Both the position numbers and the translations under genes were made by a program. The notes below the pieces were generated by a model. The model was given only the letters and a program-made list of their open reading frames with translations, ran no database searches and was not told the DNA's origin. A stretch of DNA of 35,363 nt from a virus, in the IMG/VR virus record IMGVR_UViG_3300005436_000022, positions 1 through 35,363 of that record; one strand, given 5' to 3'. Positions 21,701 through 28,943 of the stretch are shown here, in pieces (within the stretch, counting starts at the first letter, position 1; every line of letters starts with the position of its first letter).

Positions 21701-23622
21701 CCCGGCGGAGTGACCGGCGGAGTGTCCGGCAATCCACCCCCGCTGGCCTGGCCAGATGTAATTTCCGGGCCGTTTTTGTCCGCCTGGTTGTCCGGGTGGT
21801 TGTCCGGGGTTGTCCGGGAATTGTCCAGGGAGTTGTCCGGGTCGTCGTGCTCGTGCTGCTGCGGCCCCGGGTCCGGCCCGTCGTCGTCGTGGTCGTGCTT
21901 CAGCTCCTGCCCGTCGATCCGCACGTGCACGTTGAGGGCGCTCATCATCCGCTTGAAGCGCTCGGGGCTGAACTGCCGGTAGTACTCCGGGGTCATCGGG
22001 GGCTCGGCGGCCTCTGAGCCCCACACCGCGTGCTGCGGGTCGCCGCGCAGGGACCCTCCCAGCTCGGGCTTCGCCAGCGGCATCTGCGCGGGGGTACGGC
22101 GCGGGAACGCAGGGCCGAACATGTTGTCCTCTGACTGCCGGCGCTCCATCTCGCGGGCGTCCTCCGGGCCGCCGGCGTGCCGGTGGTCGGGCAGGCCGAG
22201 CTGGTGGAGGGCCTCGTGCACGTGGCGGAACGGCCCCGACTGCCGGGCCTGCTCGATCCGGGCGTCATCCCAGCCGTGCCCGTAGCGCAGGTGGTTCTCC
22301 CACTGGGCGTCGCCGGCGGCCTCCACCGGGGGAAGGCCTTCCCCGGGCTCGACATGGTGGACGACCTCCCCTGCGTCCAGCAGCGGGAAGTCGGCCGAGT
22401 TCACGAAGTCGCCCCAGGTTGCGGTGGGCGCGTTCTCCCAGCGGTGCAGCAGGCCGCGCTCCTGGCCGGTCCACGGCACCCTGGCCTCGTGCAGCGAGCC
22501 GAAGTGCGGGTCCAGGTCCCAGCTATGCCCGTGGTAGGACGCGGCGTCGTCGCTCAGCTCCCAGGGCTCCTGGTCGTCGTCCTCGTCCCCGTAGAAGTCA
22601 GCGTAAGGGTCCGGCTGCCTGATCCGCCCGTGCCCGGCGTCCGGGTGCTGGGGGCCGCCCTCCGGGGACCTGGAGTGGTCCATCTGGTGGGCTGCCGCCA
22701 GCTCGTACGGGGCGTTCCCGCGTGAGGTGATGCCGTGCTGCTCGTGCAGGTGGCCTTCCAGTTCGCCGGGGGTCGTCAGCCGCCCGTGCGCGAGGACGGT
22801 CTCGCCGGACCAGTCGTTCCAGGGGCGGCCCTGGCTGACCCGGCGGTGCGCCTCCTGAAGCTCGGTGTTGTGCGTGTGCCAGGCCGACAGCCGCAGGTGC
22901 TGGAGGTCCTCGTCGCCCAGGCCGTGTTCGCGGAGGTGGTCCTCCAGCTCGGCGCTGTTGGTGATGTGGTGGCTGTGCGCCGTGAATGCCCCGATCGGCA
23001 GCCCCGGCCCGTTGCCGCTGGAGATCCCCTCGGGGTACATGCCGACGGTGGCGGCGTTCTCTTCCTTCTTGTGGCCGCCCTGCTCCGGCGGGAGCGGCTG
23101 GTTCCACCTGTCGTCGCCCTCGCCCTCCTCGGACTCATCGTCATAGCCGTCGGGGTCCTCAGCGCGGGGGACGGTGCCGTGCTCGGGGGCGTCCCCGGCA
23201 TCGTCCACGTGGGTGCCGTTGATGTCGGTGGCGTGGTGGCGCATGCCGAAGAACGACTGCGCCTCCTGCATGGCCTCCAGGCGGGCCAGGACGGGGCTCT
23301 GCGCCCACGGCGGGGGCGGTGCCTCCTCCTGGGGGCCGAGGTTGTCCCGCGCCCACTGCTGCTCGCCTGGCTCCGCCCAGTACATGCCGAGGTCGCCCTC
23401 GCCGCCGTTGTAGCCGGAGTTGCGGGCGTCGTGCCCGGCATCGTAGGCCTCGGCGGTCCGGCGGGACCCGATGACGGTGATCACCCGGCCCGGGTCTGGC
23501 CGGTCGGTCAGCACGGTGCCCAGCTCCGGGTAGGAGGCGGACGCCAGGTGCTGGCCGTCCTGCTCGTCCTCGGGCTCCCCGTCGTTCGCCTGGGACAGCC
23601 TGGTTGAGTGCCTCGGGGTCAT
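18709..23622 (-). CDS. Giant multidomain protein with SWIM zinc finger and SGNH hydrolase domain (1637 aa)
   Basis: ATG at 23622. Residues about 40-560 hold His-rich modules (ELEDHLREHGLGDEDLQHLR, ELEGHLHEQHGIT, WENHLRYGHGWDDARIEQAR) separated by acidic linkers. Residues about 595-700 are a low-complexity PDN/DDP linker. About 805-835 is a SWIM finger: CGCPW ... RPCSHVMAL (CxC-x(n)-CxH), which can bind DNA or protein. About 955-1140 reads as an SGNH/GDSL hydrolase: MGNSIAAHG (block I Ser), SVGGASSSQI (Gly block), GPWAVNN (Asn block), DGVHPTAAA (Asp-His block); such domains remove acyl or acetyl groups from sugars or lipids. The last 500 residues are polar with a helical segment near 1320-1370. 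Placed among structural genes, so possibly carried in the virion. SWIM and SGNH calls are by motif; overall role unknown. Confidence 0.8.
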   Translation of the reverse strand: MTPRHSTRLSQANDGEPEDEQDGQHLASASYPELGTVLTDRPDPGRVITVIGSRRTAEAYDAGHDARNSGYNGGEGDLGMYWAEPGEQQWARDNLGPQEEAPPPPWAQSPVLARLEAMQEAQSFFGMRHHATDINGTHVDDAGDAPEHGTVPRAEDPDGYDDESEEGEGDDRWNQPLPPEQGGHKKEENAATVGMYPEGISSGNGPGLPIGAFTAHSHHITNSAELEDHLREHGLGDEDLQHLRLSAWHTHNTELQEAHRRVSQGRPWNDWSGETVLAHGRLTTPGELEGHLHEQHGITSRGNAPYELAAAHQMDHSRSPEGGPQHPDAGHGRIRQPDPYADFYGDEDDDQEPWELSDDAASYHGHSWDLDPHFGSLHEARVPWTGQERGLLHRWENAPTATWGDFVNSADFPLLDAGEVVHHVEPGEGLPPVEAAGDAQWENHLRYGHGWDDARIEQARQSGPFRHVHEALHQLGLPDHRHAGGPEDAREMERRQSEDNMFGPAFPRRTPAQMPLAKPELGGSLRGDPQHAVWGSEAAEPPMTPEYYRQFSPERFKRMMSALNVHVRIDGQELKHDHDDDGPDPGPQQHEHDDPDNSLDNSRTTPDNHPDNQADKNGPEITSGQASGGGLPDTPPVTPPGSRTLPDSSGLSPDDPGHPDNWPQAGADVNETGRAYTQGSDDGKVTRGAPAPAAFSPDDGDSGGGGDQGDAPAEGDRPDDESTPFSKDGALAAFTAAAGNSDFRFEFTGTWHDVMAKARRIRAEGHVRVTHASAGMVIGEVRGDHDTYECGIQRPVGKRLSIQHWACGCPWASFHQKTAMAQSRYAGRPCSHVMALQFEAQSRGMFGRDVSSDEGLPSWSPQTVVVKSWPPYDGAPHRGRWSEEWRAPAVRQPVQGTRRRATPDERRDRDWTPEQRDEWDRASSAPAWRATVALLRAGEDPGAVGALRMMAGASPGLRIACMGNSIAAHGNSGSGDESPDLSFLRWASHLSGGRIRHAGSFSVGGASSSQILASQLASVVAARPDACIIGPWAVNNPVLGVSFERTASDVQNAVLALRVAGIAPLLSLEPPTDDPGRSAFIQGYNTWARRFALHSGVPVADFFGPLSDGRGSWAGGYSADGVHPTAAAARVMGQAVAGLLDRQAGLRATADQANSSWGSQNVSEHPTQKPYGATSPRNWDMDPGSYGPLSGPDPENWGAIDQDSALQMPLTNTAAHQVLVPGAPRPQPGDLHWPSVEGWQQEDQGSFGYTDRANTAGPSTSITPRDPQGIRMEESRRDPERPLPRDPRHPLEPDWGREPLSERRTDQRHDWLAHHLEFEHAFDGFSRDMARQLNGMTGAEASDWHRAIHEHAATEQENAFNQDDSFQWHPGDDDGYGHDPVFGSLTAAGTPYPFRDTVPQLDGALAELKDHPEPALPETTGDDIEATAAADGTIGGGDAGTGQGQGAADDTASLGEFGAARRMLRHHLAGTPMGDLFRETRPQAQEPSPVTQSPGPGSLDEYLTPDDSSIQTMGNQQWSGGGADSDEVTVPAGDPQGGIDDIVAAFQATAAAKGYAGDSRAAVADGDIAGAARAYLSKTADALPQAEADELIREGAGSRARNLDLLRLEGTHYEDADEELGKRGVSLDDYDDDVMFA
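21640..21860. repeat. Short direct repeats coding a PDN-rich linker
   Basis: TTGTCCGGG- and GTCCGGA-type units recur many times in about 220 bp, giving DNS/PDN/PDD units on the minus strand. They join the His-rich N-terminal part to the SWIM/SGNH part of the giant protein. Confidence 0.6.
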
Positions 23623-23662
23623 GACGCCTCCTCACCCCTTCCGGCGGTCTGTCCCTTTTCCC

Positions 23663-23691
23663 TTGAGCAATACAGCCTTTCTTGATATTGT
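23663..23691 (+). promoter_or_regulatory. Conserved phage promoter P1
   Basis: TTGAGC (23663-23668), spacer AATACAGCCTTTCTTGA (23669-23685), TATTGT (23686-23691), the best sigma70-like match of the set. CAATA (23668-23672) and TATTG (23686-23690) form a dyad. It reads into the plus-strand insert 23718-24720. Confidence 0.7.
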
Positions 23692-23697
23692 CTTGGC

Positions 23698-23730
23698 ATG
23701 ACGAACGGAGCGCCAGCATGCCGCACCTGA
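23698..23730 (+). other. Possible leaderless 10-codon micro-ORF
   Basis: ATG at 23698 is exactly 6 nt after the P1 -10 box, so it may be the first transcribed base. It codes MTNGAPACRT and a stop that overlaps the start of the 23718 gene in another frame. It may be only a coincidence of the leader. Confidence 0.25.
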
Positions 23731-23972
23731 TGGGCCAGGCCCTGCCGCGTGACCTGAAGCCGGGCGACGAGATCATCCGGCCCCACGGCTCCCATCCGGA
23801 GCGGGTGAGGCTGGTGATCAAGCGGACGCGCGGGACGCGCGGCGTCGTGCGGCCCGGCCACGTAACCCGCTACCGGGTAACCACCGACCGCGCCGAGCAC
23901 AACCACTTCTGGGTTGCCCCGCACGTGAAGATCGGCATCTGCCTCACCCACAAGAGGCCGGAGGAATCATGA
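23718..23972 (+). CDS. Small beta-barrel-like protein, 84 aa
   Basis: ATG at 23718 with CGGAG upstream; about 20 nt of leader from promoter P1. Contains LKPGDEIIRPHG, ERVRLVIKRTRGTRGVVRPG, and a His-rich end (DRAEHNHFWVAPHVK). The KPGDEI...V..I start resembles small SH3-like barrels. Ends in an ATGA overlap. First of three coupled genes; function unknown. Confidence 0.7.
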   Translation: MPHLMGQALPRDLKPGDEIIRPHGSHPERVRLVIKRTRGTRGVVRPGHVTRYRVTTDRAEHNHFWVAPHVKIGICLTHKRPEES

Positions 23973-24298
23973 GCGAGACCCTGACGGTGAGGATCTGGAT
24001 CGGGTCCATCAGCACCGACGAGCATGCCGCCCTGCGCACTGCCATCGCCCGCGCCACGGCCGGGGCCGTCACCTACGTGGACGCGCCGGAGGGCAGGGCG
24101 GCGATCGTCCCTGAGCAGGCGGCCGTCTGGTGGGAGGCGTACCTGGCAGGCCTGTGCCCGATGTGCGCTGAGGGCAAGCACGCGCACTGCTCGCGGTACT
24201 CCGGCACCGTGTGCAACTGCATGAACGCTGATGTCCACTCCGCGATCGAGATGGAGCGGGCGGCCCGCGCCGGCCTGCTCAGCAGGAGGAGGCTGTAA
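23969..24298 (+). CDS. Cys/His-cluster protein, 109 aa
   Basis: ATG overlaps the previous stop. Residues 1-60 are alpha/beta (TVRIWIGSISTDEHAALRTA, AVTYVDAPEGRAAIV); residues about 70-87 carry CPMCAEGKHAHC and CNCMN with five Cys and two His, a likely zinc site. Helical end. The stop overlaps the next ATG (TAATG). No family recognised. Confidence 0.7.
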   Translation: MSETLTVRIWIGSISTDEHAALRTAIARATAGAVTYVDAPEGRAAIVPEQAAVWWEAYLAGLCPMCAEGKHAHCSRYSGTVCNCMNADVHSAIEMERAARAGLLSRRRL

Positions 24299-24720
24299 TG
24301 CCCCTGGCCGTCCTGGGCGTTTTCGGCCTGATGCTCCTCGTCGCGGGGGGCGTCGAGGTCAACCACCTCGTGCACGAGTACCCGGGCCAGTTCTACATGG
24401 GCGTCTTCGCCACCATGTTCTTCGCCGTCGCGTCCGGCACGATGCTGCTGCGCAGGGCCGCGCACGGGGGCCGACAGGTCCCGCTCGTGCGCGAGCTGCC
24501 GCCGCTGCCGAGGGCGATCCAGGCGGCCCCGGTCGTCACCGCCATACCGGCGGCGAGCGCGCCGCAGGAGGAGCTGGAGTGCGAGCGCGAGGGGTGCGAG
24601 CACACGATGATGCCGAAGGCCGCCTGGGGCGTGCAGGTGCACGGGGAGACAGGCGAGCGCCTGTTCTGCTCCGAGTGGTGCGCGCAGACCTGGGACGCGG
24701 CCAGGCTGCTGCCCGGCTAG
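24298..24720 (+). CDS. Two-helix membrane protein with zinc-finger tail
   Basis: 140 residues. Two hydrophobic segments at about 3-20 (AVLGVFGLMLLVAGGVEV) and 33-51 (YMGVFATMFFAVASGTMLL), a Pro/Ala linker, then CEREGCEHTMMPKAAWGV and LFCSEWCAQTW, giving a C-x4-C ... C-x3-C zinc knuckle. The topology puts the zinc end on one side of the membrane. It ends the three-gene plus-strand insert, overlapping the convergent gene by 4 bp. Unknown role. Confidence 0.7.
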   Translation: MPLAVLGVFGLMLLVAGGVEVNHLVHEYPGQFYMGVFATMFFAVASGTMLLRRAAHGGRQVPLVRELPPLPRAIQAAPVVTAIPAASAPQEELECEREGCEHTMMPKAAWGVQVHGETGERLFCSEWCAQTWDAARLLPG

Positions 24721-25325
24721 ACGGCCGGCAGGAAGAACTGGGAGGGCTCGCTGCCCTGCTCCCAGGAGTAGAAGGCGACGATCCCGTCCATCAGCGGGAT
24801 CGTCCCCGGTGCCCCGTAGTCGTGCAGGTGCGCCACGTCCCCGTGCACGTGCGGCGAGAACCCGTCGCGCAGGAGGACCGTGGCCAGGTAGTTGTCCAGG
24901 TGCCACCAGCACCCGCGCCCCTGGCAGGACGCGCAGCCGGAGAACAGGTCCTCCACCTTGCTGAGGCTGACCGTCCGCTGGAGCGCGGCGGAGAACCTGG
25001 TGCAGCCGAGCGCGGTGTCGAGGCGCTTGCACCCGAAGATGTCGTAGGCGAAGCAGCACCAGTCCCGGTCGCATCCCTCCAGGGAGGCGACGGTGCCCGG
25101 CCCGACCTGGATGTCGTGCTCGATGACGATCAGGTCCTCGGTGCCCTGCCACCGGGCGCGGATCTCGCGCCAGTAGGCGTACTCGTCCCCGGTCACGTCG
25201 ACCAGCTCTGCCTGCGGGGCGTGCAGCCGGACCGAGGCAAGGCCGTCCGGCTGCGACGAGTGCAGGTGGTACCGGCCGTCGTCCCGGGGCTGGCGCGGCG
25301 TGTAGCAGCAGAGCACCCTGGTCAC
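24717..25325 (-). CDS. Glycosyltransferase-like protein (GT-A type)
   Basis: 202 residues; GTG at 25325 one base after the spike stop. Motifs: YWREIRARWQGTEDLIVIEH followed by DIQVGPGTVASLEGCDRDWC reads like the nucleotide-sugar strand and the D-x-D-like acidic pair of a small GT-A enzyme; later CWWHLDNYLATVLLRDG and HVHGDVAHLHDYG. Many Cys (CDRDWCCFAYDIFGC, CASCQGRGCWW). Similar proteins are coded next to tail fibre genes in actinophages, where they may add sugars to virion proteins or to the host surface. Sugar donor and acceptor unknown. Family call moderate. Confidence 0.65.
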   Translation of the reverse strand: MTRVLCCYTPRQPRDDGRYHLHSSQPDGLASVRLHAPQAELVDVTGDEYAYWREIRARWQGTEDLIVIEHDIQVGPGTVASLEGCDRDWCCFAYDIFGCKRLDTALGCTRFSAALQRTVSLSKVEDLFSGCASCQGRGCWWHLDNYLATVLLRDGFSPHVHGDVAHLHDYGAPGTIPLMDGIVAFYSWEQGSEPSQFFLPAV

Positions 25326-25326
25326 G

Positions 25327-28300
25327 TCAGGTCCAGTTCCCGACGGTGGTGACGGTGTTGCTGCCGACCGGCCGCAGGCGGAAGTAGGAGTTGGTGCCGA
25401 CGGCGGCGGTGGTGGTGGAGACCCCGAGCGCCACCTGCGGGATCAGCGTGCCGGCCGCGTTCACCCGGATGGTCCCCCTGATCCGGGCCATCCCGGTCTG
25501 CTGGGACGTGCTGGTGTTGGACACCAGGGCCAGCGCCGTCGCGGCGGTGCCCATGACGACCTGCGGGGCCACCGGGGTAGTCAGGTTGGCCGCCTTAACG
25601 CTCCAGGCCATGTACTTGACGCTGGTCAGGGTCGCGGTACCGCCGAACCCGAAGGAGAAGTTCCCGGAGCCGGTGGCCATCGTGGCGAGGTCGAAGTCGC
25701 ACTCGAAGAAGTAGGTCGTCGCCGCCTGGACCGTGATGGTCCCGTTGGTGGTCGCGTTGAAGAGCTTCTGGAGGGCGGTCCCTGAGGCAAGGGTGTACGG
25801 GGTGGTCAGCTCTACGAACTGCTCGGCGGAGGGAATGGCGTCGGTCGGCTTGCCGACCGGGAACCAGGACCCGAAGACGGTGCTCCACTGGTAGAAACGC
25901 ATGGTGTTCGGCGTGATGAACTCGTTGACCCCGCTGGCCACGTGGCTGGTCGCGGTCGCGGCGAACGTGACGGTGAAGGCCGAGTCGTTGAAGACCGTGA
26001 GGAACTGCCCGTCGTACGTCCCGGAGGCGATGATGACGCCGGTCACCGAGGCGGTGGGCGCGACGATCGCCCACGACGCCGAGGCGCTGATCGTCCCGCT
26101 GCTGGCCAGGACGGTCGCGGTGGCGTAGGTCCCCGTCCCGAGCTGCCCCTGGAACAGCCATGCCTGGGTGCTCTGGGCGACGAGGGCCGGGTCCCCGTCG
26201 GTGAACCCGAAGAACCCGATGACCGCCGTGGTCGAGGTGAACGTGTTGCCGGACGCCCCGAAGTACAGGTTCCCGAACAGGTTCCCGGCGTAGCAGCTTC
26301 CCGACAGGGAGAAGGTGGTCGGGGTGAAGGTGAAGCCCCCGGCGCACTCGACCCCCACGTCCACGAAGCACTTGAAGAGGTTGCTCGGGATCGCCCCCGG
26401 CGCGCCGTCCTGGCTGCCGGACGGGGTGGAGCCGGTGATCTTGAAGACGGCGGAGGTCACCGCGCCGGAGTTGGTCCCGCCGAAGTTCCCGAAGACCCGC
26501 AGGTCGGAGTTGTTCAGGTAGGTGCCGTCCCTGATGGTGATGCCGTCGAAGCTCGCGCTCACCTGGTCGATGCAGATGGTCAGGTTGGCCCGCTCGAAGC
26601 TCCCGTAGCAGAACGTGTTGCTCACGCCCGGCGTCTGGGCGAACATCACGTTGGTGGTCGAGTTGAAGGCGTAGATCAGCCCCTGCATCTGCTCGCTGAT
26701 CGCCCACACGTTGTCGAACTTCACCGCGACGCTGGAGCTGCCGGCGTTGAAGTTTCCGACGGCAACGTCGAACTCCAACTGGAAGATGTCCCCGACGTGG
26801 ATGCCGACGGCGTTCCCGGTGGTGTTAACCCCGTCGACCGTCATGCCCTTGAAGCCGCCGCCGAAGATGACCCGCGACCCGTAGGTGCTGGAGTCGAGCA
26901 TGCGGAAGACGTCCCCGGCCCCGACCCCGAGGACGTAAGTCGACCACTTGCCCTCGCCCTCGAAGTAGACCCCCGACCTGTCGACTGATACCTGGCCGCA
27001 CTCGACGTACCAGAGCCCGGCCGCCAGGTGGATGGTGCCGACCCCCGCCGGGAGATTGGCGAGGGCTCCGTTGATGATCGCGGCGTCGGTGACCCCGGAG
27101 GCGTCGCCCGACGGGAGCAGCCGGGTGACATCCTCGGCGAAGTCGTTGAGGTTGACGCCGGTCTGGTAGTAGAGCGGCGTGACCACGTTCTGGATCTGGT
27201 TGTTGTCGGCCGTGACGGTGAGCACGCCGCCGCTGTTGTACTGGAGGACCAGGCCGAGGGAGTTGAACGGGCTGCCCGAGTTCCCGACGATGGCGTTATC
27301 GGTGACGATCGCTGCCGCGTCCGTCTCCCCGCTCCCGGCCGTCACGGCGATGAGCTGGTAGTGGGAGGCGTTGACCGACTTGTCGTTGGAGCCGACCAGG
27401 TTGCGGCTGATGTGCGAGGCCCGGCCGTTCACCTGGGTGATGCCGATCCCGGCGTAGTAGGTCGCGGCGTTCTGGCCGCCGAAGTCCTCGATGTAGTTGT
27501 CGATGATCTTGGTGGCGAACCCGACGCGGCCGTTGATCCCGTTGCCGCCGATGCCGTACAGGTGGCACCCGGATATGCTCCAGCCGCCGAGGCAGTCGAT
27601 GCTGATTGCGTCCAGCCCGGTCCCGGAGATCAGGCAGTCCCTGATGAAGCCGTCCTCGTTGTTGCCGGAGTTTCCGGAGAACGACCGGATGGCGTTCTGG
27701 CCGATGTTGTAGAACTTGCACTCGGTGATGCTGTTCTCGCTGCCGGCCGACGCCAGCGGGGAGGCCCCGATCGCCTGGTCCGTCAGGTACACCCCGTGCA
27801 TCGGCATGTCCCTGAACGTGCACTCCCGGATGCTGCTCCAGTAGTTCATCAGGACGATGCCGGAGCAGGTGGAGAACGGGTTCTGCGACACGTTCCCGTC
27901 GAACTGGATATTCCTGAACTGCGACGGGCCGCCGTCGGAGCCGGAGTTGGTCGCCCAGTCCCAGGCGGCGAACAGCCCGGTCGAGCCGACGGCGGCCCAG
28001 TGGGAGGTGTCAACGTCGGGGGTGGTCGTCGAGGTCAGCGCGGTGGTGCAGTAGTAAAGCTGCGTGGCGACCTGCTGCCAGTGCGTTCCGTCGTTGTTCG
28101 GCGTGGTCGCCGACGAGGTGTACGCCGAGATGCAGATGTACGCCAGGTTGTCCGCCGTGACGTTGCGCACCACGTCGTTGACCGCGTAGCTGGTGCTGGC
28201 GGCGAAGTTGCCGCGTGAGTTCGCCGACGTGTAGAAGAGCGGCCCCGGCATGACGGGCAGGAGCACCGCGTCGTGCAGGGCGTAGGCGGTCCCGGAGATC

Positions 28301-28905
28301 CACAGCCCCCGGTTGTTGAGCGCCGGGGTGCCCGGCGGGACCATGTTCGCGCCGCTGGCCTGCTGCACGTACGCCGTCGCCCCGACGGAGTAGCCCTTGC
28401 TGAAGCCGAGGCCCACCACCGACTGGCCGTTCTCGTAGAGCACCGGGGCGTTCAGGTAGTAGGTCCCGCCGGCCAGGATCAGCGTGCCGTTGGCCGGGAG
28501 GCTCTCCAGGGCTGCCTGCATGGCCGCCTGGTCGGCGACCCCCGTGGTGTCCCCTGTCGGCTGCACGATGATCTGCGTGGCCTGCGAGAACAGGTTGAGG
28601 GCGGCGGCGTCGATGACGTTCTGGACGGTGAACCCGGAGGAGTGGGCGACCGGGTTGGTGCCCTCGGCCCCGCGCGTGACCGTCCAGGTGGTTCCCGAGA
28701 CGTTGGTGACGATCATCTTCTCGGTCGAGCTGGCCGGGTCGGTGATGCGGAAGAACGTCGGCGGGACCGCCGTATTGCTGGCGGCGGGGAACCCGGTCGA
28801 CGACGCTACCGTCCAGGTCTGCACGGTGCCTGCCGCCGGGGCGGTGGTCCCGCCGCTGGAGACGGTCGTCGATGCCTGGTTGGAGAAAAGCTCAAGGCCG
28901 GCCAA
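25327..28905 (-). CDS. Tail spike with two right-handed beta-helix domains
   Basis: 1192 residues; ATG at 28905 with GGAGGGCACC. N-terminal 1-110 is a short beta anchor (FFRITDPASSTEKMIVTNVS, TWTVTRGAEGTN), common in phage tail proteins. PTGDTTGVADQAAMQAAL (about 117) and LPSGDASGVTDAAIINGAL (about 595) each open a pectate-lyase-3-type domain, followed by the rung pattern of a beta-helix (NSITECKFYNIGQNAI, DGFIRDCLISGTGLDAI, WSISGCHLYGIGGNGI). After about 900 a beta-sandwich tail follows, ending in VALGVSTTTAAVGTNSYFRL. Such spikes bind or cut host surface polysaccharide. The catalytic residues are not identified. It lies between the repeat fibre and the glycosyltransferase. Confidence 0.85.
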   Translation of the reverse strand: MAGLELFSNQASTTVSSGGTTAPAAGTVQTWTVASSTGFPAASNTAVPPTFFRITDPASSTEKMIVTNVSGTTWTVTRGAEGTNPVAHSSGFTVQNVIDAAALNLFSQATQIIVQPTGDTTGVADQAAMQAALESLPANGTLILAGGTYYLNAPVLYENGQSVVGLGFSKGYSVGATAYVQQASGANMVPPGTPALNNRGLWISGTAYALHDAVLLPVMPGPLFYTSANSRGNFAASTSYAVNDVVRNVTADNLAYICISAYTSSATTPNNDGTHWQQVATQLYYCTTALTSTTTPDVDTSHWAAVGSTGLFAAWDWATNSGSDGGPSQFRNIQFDGNVSQNPFSTCSGIVLMNYWSSIRECTFRDMPMHGVYLTDQAIGASPLASAGSENSITECKFYNIGQNAIRSFSGNSGNNEDGFIRDCLISGTGLDAISIDCLGGWSISGCHLYGIGGNGINGRVGFATKIIDNYIEDFGGQNAATYYAGIGITQVNGRASHISRNLVGSNDKSVNASHYQLIAVTAGSGETDAAAIVTDNAIVGNSGSPFNSLGLVLQYNSGGVLTVTADNNQIQNVVTPLYYQTGVNLNDFAEDVTRLLPSGDASGVTDAAIINGALANLPAGVGTIHLAAGLWYVECGQVSVDRSGVYFEGEGKWSTYVLGVGAGDVFRMLDSSTYGSRVIFGGGFKGMTVDGVNTTGNAVGIHVGDIFQLEFDVAVGNFNAGSSSVAVKFDNVWAISEQMQGLIYAFNSTTNVMFAQTPGVSNTFCYGSFERANLTICIDQVSASFDGITIRDGTYLNNSDLRVFGNFGGTNSGAVTSAVFKITGSTPSGSQDGAPGAIPSNLFKCFVDVGVECAGGFTFTPTTFSLSGSCYAGNLFGNLYFGASGNTFTSTTAVIGFFGFTDGDPALVAQSTQAWLFQGQLGTGTYATATVLASSGTISASASWAIVAPTASVTGVIIASGTYDGQFLTVFNDSAFTVTFAATATSHVASGVNEFITPNTMRFYQWSTVFGSWFPVGKPTDAIPSAEQFVELTTPYTLASGTALQKLFNATTNGTITVQAATTYFFECDFDLATMATGSGNFSFGFGGTATLTSVKYMAWSVKAANLTTPVAPQVVMGTAATALALVSNTSTSQQTGMARIRGTIRVNAAGTLIPQVALGVSTTTAAVGTNSYFRLRPVGSNTVTTVGNWT

Positions 28906-28943
28906 TGGTGCCCTCCGGGTTAGGTCTCAGGGCTTCCGTGGCC

